A DNA stretch of 64,000 nt from Streptosporangium lutulentum (GTDB lineage: Bacteria; Actinomycetota; Actinomycetes; Streptosporangiales; Streptosporangiaceae). Position numbers and translations under genes: made by a program. Each line of letters begins with the position of its first letter. The stretch's first letter is position 1. The notes beneath the pieces are model-generated. The model had not been told where the DNA came from, did not search any database, and saw nothing but the letters and a program-made list of their open reading frames with translations. The DNA lies in contig NZ_JAUSQU010000001.1 in NCBI RefSeq assembly GCF_030811455.1, positions 5,704,001 to 5,768,000 on the forward strand. Reading direction: 5' to 3'. Of this stretch, positions 58,804 to 64,000 are shown in pieces.

Positions 58804-59157
58804 CTATCGCGCTTCGCGCTTCTCGCGGATGCGAGCGGCCTTGCCGCGCAGGTCGCGCATGTAGTAAAGCTTGGCGCGGCGAACGTCACCGCGGGTCAGC
58901 AGGACGATCTTCTCGATGACCGGGCTGTGCACCGGGAAGGTGCGCTCGACGCCGACGCTGTAGCTGACCTTGCGAACGGTGAAGGTCTCGCGGGAGCCAC
59001 CGCCCTGACGGCGCAGGACGAAGCCCTTGAAGATCTGGACACGGGAGCGGCTGCCCTCGATGACGCGGACGTGAACTTCGAGCGTGTCACCAGGACGGAA
59101 GTCCGGGACATCGGTGCGGAGCGCGGTTTTCTCGAGCTCGCTGATCAGCGTGTGCAT
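58804..59157 (-). CDS. rplS: 50S ribosomal protein L19
   Basis: A 117-residue L19 of normal length. VPDFRPGDTLEVHVRVIEGS, then SRVQIFKGFVLRRQGGGSRE and VRRAKLYYMRDLRGKAARI are the family's marks. It sits at the 30S-50S interface. It is separated from trmD by about 300 nt holding its own promoter. Confidence 0.96.
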   Translation of the reverse strand: MHTLISELEKTALRTDVPDFRPGDTLEVHVRVIEGSRSRVQIFKGFVLRRQGGGSRETFTVRKVSYSVGVERTFPVHSPVIEKIVLLTRGDVRRAKLYYMRDLRGKAARIREKREAR

Positions 59158-59321
59158 GGCAGTGCTACCTCATTTACGCGCGCACGCGGAGGTCCACCCG
59201 ACCGCGATGAGGCGGCATCGTGATGGACACACGTGCTGAAGTGGATGGTCGCCGGGAAGCCGGAGTCGCTCTACCCGGCGGTGCGCCAGCCCATGAACGG
59301 CCGACGACAACGCTTCAGTCT

Positions 59322-59351
59322 GCCATATCTTCACGGCTGACTGGAAATCAA
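59322..59351 (-). promoter_or_regulatory. candidate rplS promoter
   Basis: On the minus strand TTGATT (59351-59346) and TATGGC (59327-59322) are 18 nt apart, about 165 nt before the rplS ATG. The 59158-59460 gap otherwise holds no gene; a long leader is implied. Confidence 0.4.
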
Positions 59352-59460
59352 CCCCCCAAAGAGCGACGGCGAATCCGCCCGGGGGAAGCGGGGCCGGAGG
59401 GACCGGGCCACCGATCGGGCGATCGGCTCCGGAGCACTCCGTGATCATCGGACGGGCAGG

Positions 59461-60228
59461 TCAGGTGGGCAGTCCGAGCTCGGCCAGGATCTGCCGATCG
59501 TGCTTGTCCAGGCTTTCCGGATCAAGCGCGGCCAGCAGTTCGGGACGGTTCTTGGCCGTACGGCGGAGCGCCTCGTCCCGCCGCCAGCGGGCGATCTTGC
59601 CGTGGTGCCCGGAAAGCAGGATCTCGGGGACCTCGTGCCCCCGCCACTCCGGCGGCTTGGTGTAGACCGGGCCTTCGAGGAGGTTCTCCATCGCCCCCGG
59701 CGCGAACGAGTCGTCCACGGCCGAGCGGACGTTGCCGAGCACCCCGGGCAGCAGCCGCCCGACCGCCTCGATCATCACCAGCACCGCCACCTCGCCGCCG
59801 GCGAGCACGTAGTCACCGATGCCGACCTCGTCCACCCGCATGCGCGAGCCGTACTCGGCCATGACCCTGGAGTCGATGCCCTCGTAGCGGGCGGGGGTGA
59901 ACAGCAGCCACGGCTCCGAGGCGTACTCCATCGCGAGCCTCTGGGTGAAGGGCACCCCGCTGGGGGTCGGCACGACGATCCTGGGCTGGACGGCCGGGTC
60001 GGTGGCGAGGACCGCGTCGATGGCCTCGCCCCACGGTTCGGGCTTCATGACCATGCCCGGACCGCCGCCGTAGGGAGTGTCGTCGACGGTGCGGTGCACG
60101 TCGTGGGCGCGGTCGCGGAGCTGGTGGAGGTGGACGTCGAGGATGCCGCGCTCACGGGCCTTGCCGATGAGGGAGACATCGAGCGGGGCGAAGTACTCGG
60201 GGAAGATCGAGATGATGTCGACACGCAT
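59461..60228 (-). CDS. trmD: tRNA (guanine37-N1)-methyltransferase
   Basis: A 255-residue SPOUT-class enzyme that methylates G37 of tRNA and prevents frameshifting. DIISIFPEYFAPLDVSLIGK opens the protein; PYGGGPGMVMKPEP and GDYVLAGGEVAVLVMIEAV form the trefoil knot. It follows rimM with only 1 nt between. Confidence 0.95.
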   Translation of the reverse strand: MRVDIISIFPEYFAPLDVSLIGKARERGILDVHLHQLRDRAHDVHRTVDDTPYGGGPGMVMKPEPWGEAIDAVLATDPAVQPRIVVPTPSGVPFTQRLAMEYASEPWLLFTPARYEGIDSRVMAEYGSRMRVDEVGIGDYVLAGGEVAVLVMIEAVGRLLPGVLGNVRSAVDDSFAPGAMENLLEGPVYTKPPEWRGHEVPEILLSGHHGKIARWRRDEALRRTAKNRPELLAALDPESLDKHDRQILAELGLPT

Positions 60229-60229
60229 G

Positions 60230-60745
60230 TCAGACGATCGCATCCGGATCGAGCAGCCCGGCGGGCCCGTCCACGACGAGGATGCCCTTGTCGAGGTCGA
60301 CGATCGGAACCAGCGCCTTGACGAAAGGCACGTAGACGTCGGTCTTGCCACGCCGTACGACGAGCAGGTCCTGGCCCTGGTGAAGCACGTCGGACACCTC
60401 TCCGACCCGCTCGCCGTCAGGTGTGAGCACGGCGAGGCCGATGAGCTGGTGGTCGTGGAACTCGTCGGGGTCCTCGGACGGCGGGATGTCGGCGGAATCG
60501 ATGACGAGCATGGTGCCGCGGAGCTCCTCGGCACGGTTGCGGTCGTTCACGCCCTCGAATCTGACCAGCAGGGTTCCGGAGTGCCAGCGCAGGGATTCGA
60601 TGAGCAGCGGACCGGCGGACGCCGGGTCGGTCGCGACGGCCGCTCCGGCGACGAAACGCTTTTCGGGCTCGTCCGTGCGCACTTCCACGGACACGTCGCC
60701 GCGGAGTCCGTGCGGGCGGCCTATCCGTCCTACGACAAGCTGCAC
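60230..60745 (-). CDS. rimM: 16S rRNA processing protein RimM
   Basis: A 171-residue maturation factor for the 30S head. VVGRIGRPHGLRGDVSVEV starts the N-terminal domain; VRRGKTDVYVPFVKALVPIV is the PRC-barrel signature. GTG 60745 has GAGGAGG 5 nt upstream, deciding it over longer frames. It lies between khpA and trmD, as usual. Confidence 0.92.
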   Translation of the reverse strand: MQLVVGRIGRPHGLRGDVSVEVRTDEPEKRFVAGAAVATDPASAGPLLIESLRWHSGTLLVRFEGVNDRNRAEELRGTMLVIDSADIPPSEDPDEFHDHQLIGLAVLTPDGERVGEVSDVLHQGQDLLVVRRGKTDVYVPFVKALVPIVDLDKGILVVDGPAGLLDPDAIV

Positions 60746-60869
60746 GCCCGCCTCCTCAAAAATTCGTGTGACGTGAAAAACGCTCGTGTGGCGTGAAAAA
60801 AGAAGACGAAAAGCAGACGGGTCACCCACGCTGGGTGGGTGACCCGTTCGCTTGTGGATCTCGTGTCGG

Positions 60870-61112
60870 CTAGCGGGCCTCGTTCAGATCGAGAAGATCG
60901 ACCCGAACGTACTTACCGTCCCCCAAAGCGTTCACGACGGTGCGGAGCGCCTTGGCCGTACGGCCGCCACGGCCGATGACCTTGCCGAGGTCCTCGGGGT
61001 GGACCCGGACCTCAAGCACACGCCCGCTGCGAATGCGGCGACCGTGAACCTGGACCTCGTCGGGATGCTCGACGATGCCCTTCACCAGGTGCTCGAGGGC
61101 CTCCTCGAGCAC
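60870..61112 (-). CDS. khpA: KH-domain RNA-binding protein KhpA
   Basis: An 80-residue KH protein. The GxxG loop is GRGGRTAKALRT, and the C-terminus runs YVRVDLLDLNE. GTG 61112 follows the rpsP stop by 1 nt. It binds RNA, often with KhpB, and sits in the rpsP-khpA-rimM-trmD order. Confidence 0.92.
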   Translation of the reverse strand: MLEEALEHLVKGIVEHPDEVQVHGRRIRSGRVLEVRVHPEDLGKVIGRGGRTAKALRTVVNALGDGKYVRVDLLDLNEAR

Positions 61113-61113
61113 C

Positions 61114-61599
61114 TCAGGCCTCGCCTTCCGGCTTCTCCTCCGCGGCCGGCTTCTCCTCGGCGACCGCGACGGGCTCTGCGGGGGCCTCGGCGGCGGGCTC
61201 GTCGGCCTTCGCGGCCGCCTTACGAGTGGTCTTCTTCGGCGTGGTGGCGGCCTCCAGGGAGAGCGCCTCCTTGGCCGCGGACTCGTAGACGGCGTGACGG
61301 TCGGCCTTGGGCTCGGCGACCAGGAGCGGAGCCGGAGCGGGCTCGCCCTTGAACTTCTGCCAGTCACCGGTGAGCTTGAGGAGCTTCAGCACCGGCTCGG
61401 TCGGCTGCGCGCCGACACCCAGCCAGTAAGCCGCCCGCTCGGAGTTGACCTCGATGCGAGAGGGGTTCTCCTTCGGGTGGTACAGGCCGATCTCCTCGAT
61501 CGCCCGGCCGTCACGCTTGGTGCGGCTGTCGGCGATGACGATGCGGTACTGCGGGTTGCGGATCATGCCGAGCCGCTTGAGCTTGATCTTGACTGCCAC
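61114..61599 (-). CDS. rpsP: 30S ribosomal protein S16
   Basis: A 161-residue S16. The body (MAVKIKLKRLGMIRNPQYRI) spans about 85 residues; an Ala/Glu/Lys-rich tail follows, long compared with most bacteria but usual in actinomycetes. It opens the rpsP-khpA-rimM-trmD operon and is divergent from a small membrane protein gene. Confidence 0.95.
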   Translation of the reverse strand: MAVKIKLKRLGMIRNPQYRIVIADSRTKRDGRAIEEIGLYHPKENPSRIEVNSERAAYWLGVGAQPTEPVLKLLKLTGDWQKFKGEPAPAPLLVAEPKADRHAVYESAAKEALSLEAATTPKKTTRKAAAKADEPAAEAPAEPVAVAEEKPAAEEKPEGEA

Positions 61600-61857
61600 T
61601 GGTGTGGTCTCTCCTGCATTAGAGCGTGGGTGAACGGCATCTCGTCGAGTGGGGCACGAAGAAAGGACCGCTCAAGGGACAGGCATGTCACGCGGGGGTG
61701 AGAGGGCACCCACGTGTCACGATGTTCCAACATGCCATTGTGCCAGACGCACGGCAGTGCCCGGCCAATCAACCACCATCTCGTACGGCTGGCAGAGGGT
61801 AAATCTCGGTAATTCGCGTGTGTCCGACGCGCGGGGCGGCTCGATCTGCTGCGTTGA

Positions 61858-62199
61858 ATGACCGCCGTGGCAACCACCCTGAGACCTCTGCTGCTGACCG
61901 CGACCGGATCCATCGCCGTACTGGGCGCGGTGCTCGCCATCAGGGCGACTCCGGCGGACTTCACCGGCATGATCCCCGCCTCGACCACGTGCGCCGGCGT
62001 CACCTGCGGCGCCCCGGCCTCGCCCGCTCCGCTCCCGGCCGCGTCCCCGGCCGTGACCTCGCCCCCGCCTCCGGCCCCTTCCCCCGCGCCGGGTCCGGCT
62101 CTCGCCCCGCTGCCGGCGCCCACGCCCGTGTCCACTCCTCCGGCCGATCCCGGCCCCGCGACGCGGACGGGGGCCTCGAAACCGATGACGGAGGTCTGA
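61858..62199 (+). CDS. small signal-anchored proline-rich protein
   Basis: A 113-residue protein with an N-terminal hydrophobic segment (LLLTATGSIAVLGAVLAI, about 11-28), two close cysteines (TTCAGVTCG), and a long Pro/Ala/Ser-rich tail. It is probably exported or anchored. Function unknown. Alone on the plus strand in the core region; a strong terminator follows. It resembles in build, not sequence, the small protein before the antiporter. Confidence 0.55.
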   Translation: MTAVATTLRPLLLTATGSIAVLGAVLAIRATPADFTGMIPASTTCAGVTCGAPASPAPLPAASPAVTSPPPPAPSPAPGPALAPLPAPTPVSTPPADPGPATRTGASKPMTEV

Positions 62200-62203
62200 C
62201 GAC

Positions 62204-62241
62204 GAAGGCGGGGACGGCGGTTTCCCGCCGTCCCCGCCTTC
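62204..62241 (+). terminator. terminator after the small proline-rich protein gene
   Basis: A perfect 17-bp stem (62204-62220 with 62225-62241) closes a 4-nt loop, starting 4 nt after the stop at 62199. Confidence 0.75.
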
Positions 62242-62377
62242 CCGCATCGCGCCCACGGACCGGATCACCCCGCCCGGGCCGCTACGACGGCCGGACGGCG
62301 CGCACCGATCACCACGGCGGCCGGACGGCCCTCGCCGACCGGCTGGGCCGACCCGCCCGAGGCCCGTCCGGGACCGC

Positions 62378-62485
62378 CTACTCGGGCCGCACGCCGAGCA
62401 GCTCCAGAGTCGCCACGGCGATGAAACCCAGCATGATGATCACCCAGATCCACCGGGCCCGCCCGTGAAACCCCTTATCGCTCAT
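62378..62485 (-). CDS. 35-residue single-helix membrane peptide coupled to ffh
   Basis: A tiny frame begins MSDKGFHGRARWIWVI and has one hydrophobic helix of about 17 residues (WIWVIIMLGFIAVATLELL), ending VRPE. Its ATG overlaps the ffh stop by four bases (ATGA), so it is translated by coupling. I know no name. High GC in third positions and the exact overlap support a real gene. Confidence 0.65.
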   Translation of the reverse strand: MSDKGFHGRARWIWVIIMLGFIAVATLELLGVRPE

Positions 62486-64000
62486 TTCTGCCCGGGGAGC
62501 TTGAACTTCGAGGGGTCGAAGCCCGGCGGCAACTCCAGGCCCGGCGGGGTCTTCTTACCGCCCAGGTTGCCGAGAAGACCGCCCGCGCCCGGGGCGGCCG
62601 GGGTGCCGGCCGTGTCGGAGCCGCCCTTGGGAAGCCCCGCCTTGCGCGGGTCACCACTGACCCGGCGCCCCTTGGCCGCCTTCTTCTGCGCGGCCTTGCC
62701 TGCCTTGCGGCTCCCCGGCATGCCCGGGATGCCCATCCCGCCCGCCATGCGCTTCATCATCTTCTGCGCGTCGAAGAAACGGGTGACCAGGCCGCTCACC
62801 TCGGTCACGGTCACGCCGGAACCCTTGGCGATACGGGCCCTGCGAGAGCCGTCGATCATCTTCGGGTTCTGACGCTCGCCGGGGGTCATCGAGCGGATGA
62901 TGGCGGCCACACGGTCCAGGTCACGGTCGTCGACCTGGTTGAGCTGGTCTCGCATCTGGCCCATGCCGGGCATCATGCCGAGCAGGTTCTTGATGGGCCC
63001 CATCTTCTGGACCATCATCATCTGCTCGAGGAAGTCCTCAAGGGTGAAGCCCTCGCCCGAGGTGAGCTTGCCCGCCATCTTGGCGGCCTCGGCCTCGTCG
63101 AAGGTCTTCTGCGCCTGCTCGATCAGGGTGAGGATGTCACCCATGTCGAGGATGCGGGAGGCCATCCGGTCCGGGTGGAAGGCGTCGAAGTCTTCGAGCT
63201 TCTCTCCGGTGGACGCGAAGATGATCGGCTTGCCGGTGATGTGGCGGACCGACAGGGCGGCGCCGCCCCGGGCGTCGCCGTCGAGCTTGGTGAGCACGAC
63301 ACCGTCGAAGCCGACGCCCTCCATGAAGGCCTGGGCCGTGGAGACGGCGTCCTGACCGATCATGGCGTCGACGACGAACAGGACCTCGTCGGGCGTGACC
63401 GCGTCGCGGATGTCGGCGGCCTGCCTCATCAGCTCCTGGTCGATGCCCAGCCGGCCGGCGGTGTCGATGATGACGATGTCGTGCTGCTGCCGCTTGGCGT
63501 GGTCGATCGACTGGCGGGCCACGGCGACCGGGTCGCCGACGCCGTTGCCGGGCTCGGGCGCGTAGACCGCGACGCCCGCGCGCTCGGCCACGACCGAGAG
63601 CTGCTGGACCGCGTTGGGGCGCTGGAGGTCGGCGGCGACCAGCAGCGGGGTGTGGTTCTGCTCGCGCAGCCAGAAGGCGAGCTTGCCCGCCAGCGTGGTC
63701 TTACCGGCGCCCTGAAGGCCCGCGAGCATGATGACGGTCGGCGGGTTCTTCGCGTAGCGAAGCCGCCGGGTCTCCCCGCCGAGGATCTCGACAAGCTCGT
63801 CATTGACGATCTTGACGACTTGCTGCGCCGGGTTCAGGGCCTGGGAGACCTCGACGCCCCGAGCGCGCTCCTTGACCTGGGCGACGAACGTCTTGACCAC
63901 GGGCAACGCGACGTCGGCCTCGAGCAGCGCGATGCGGATCTCGCGGCAGGTGGCATCGATGTCGGCCTCGGACAGCCGACCCTTGGAACGGAGGGAGGAG
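62482..64000 (-). CDS. ffh: signal recognition particle protein Ffh (5' end beyond the window)
   Basis: About 505 C-terminal residues are visible; the start lies past the right edge. The G domain shows GLQGAGKTTLAGKLAFWL, DTAGRLGIDQELM and TKLDGDARGG; the Met-rich M domain binds 4.5S RNA and signal peptides (GKLTSGEGFTLEDFLEQMMM, MMKRMAGGMGIPGMPG). A Gly/Pro/Lys-rich tail follows. It targets nascent membrane proteins to FtsY. Reading at 64000 is in frame (SLRSKGRLSEADID), so it is partial but not broken. Confidence 0.95.
   Translation of the reverse strand, partial: SSLRSKGRLSEADIDATCREIRIALLEADVALPVVKTFVAQVKERARGVEVSQALNPAQQVVKIVNDELVEILGGETRRLRYAKNPPTVIMLAGLQGAGKTTLAGKLAFWLREQNHTPLLVAADLQRPNAVQQLSVVAERAGVAVYAPEPGNGVGDPVAVARQSIDHAKRQQHDIVIIDTAGRLGIDQELMRQAADIRDAVTPDEVLFVVDAMIGQDAVSTAQAFMEGVGFDGVVLTKLDGDARGGAALSVRHITGKPIIFASTGEKLEDFDAFHPDRMASRILDMGDILTLIEQAQKTFDEAEAAKMAGKLTSGEGFTLEDFLEQMMMVQKMGPIKNLLGMMPGMGQMRDQLNQVDDRDLDRVAAIIRSMTPGERQNPKMIDGSRRARIAKGSGVTVTEVSGLVTRFFDAQKMMKRMAGGMGIPGMPGSRKAGKAAQKKAAKGRRVSGDPRKAGLPKGGSDTAGTPAAPGAGGLLGNLGGKKTPPGLELPPGFDPSKFKLPGQK

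Overview
The window is high-GC actinomycete chromosome. GTG and TTG starts are common, several starts look leaderless behind a TANNNT -10 box, and the translation and secretion block at 42-64 kb has a typical actinobacterial gene order. Mycelial-actinomycete features (GH87 glucanase, CGNR regulator, STAS/MerR regulators, WXG/YbaB toxin loci) fit Streptosporangiaceae or a close family. This is an inference from gene content, not a phylogeny.

Layout. 0-20 kb is accessory: a drug-type ABC exporter, a methyltransferase, a large secreted alpha-1,3-glucanase, MerR and STAS regulators around a repeat-rich non-coding stretch, small enzymes, a deletion scar joining two broken divergent genes (cyclophilin and MarR), a PEP-synthase/rifampin-phosphotransferase-like enzyme, a sugar kinase, propionyl-CoA synthetase, and a CGNR regulator divergent from an NAD-dependent dehydrogenase with two matching operators. 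20-30 kb holds a cation/proton antiporter behind a hairpin and a short leader ORF, then two WXG/type-VII-style toxin regions. The first (24.7 to 21.8 kb, minus) runs YbaB, YbaB, small protein, WXG-like protein, toxin, a frameshifted orphan toxin tail and a probable immunity protein. The second (27.0-29.4 kb) has a YbaB/WXG pair facing an ADP-ribosyltransferase-type toxin with a type VII-associated candidate immunity protein. A BadF kinase and a hydrolase lie between them.

30-38 kb is a polyamine module: an ABC importer (potA-potD-potB-potC order), an aminobutyraldehyde-type dehydrogenase, a PuuB-like FAD oxidase, and a divergent Lrp/AsnC regulator whose intergenic region carries two long inverted repeats. 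38-41.6 kb has an SRPBCC protein, a second ABC exporter and a DUF4143 ATPase with 23-bp tandem repeats upstream.

42-64 kb, almost all on the minus strand, is the core block: ffh (cut by the right edge), a 35-residue membrane peptide, rpsP, khpA, rimM, trmD, rplS, two lepB paralogues, rnhB, a DUF2469 gene, yraN, comM, dprA, then rpsB, tsf, pyrH, frr, cdsA and rlmN. An ArsR/MFS pair and an M23 peptidase sit between dprA and rpsB. Several intergenic spaces here hold tandem repeats (88 bp between frr and pyrH, 43 bp after the MFS gene, 16 bp after the peptidase gene, 9 bp before the DUF2469 gene) and an IS200/IS605-type remnant abuts the end of cdsA.

No tRNA, rRNA, intact transposase or CRISPR array was recognised. 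The less ordinary points are the hairpin/leader ORF before the antiporter, the toxin loci with YbaB partners and an orphan toxin tail, the well-defined operator arrays, and the stem-loop repeats between the STAS and MerR genes.
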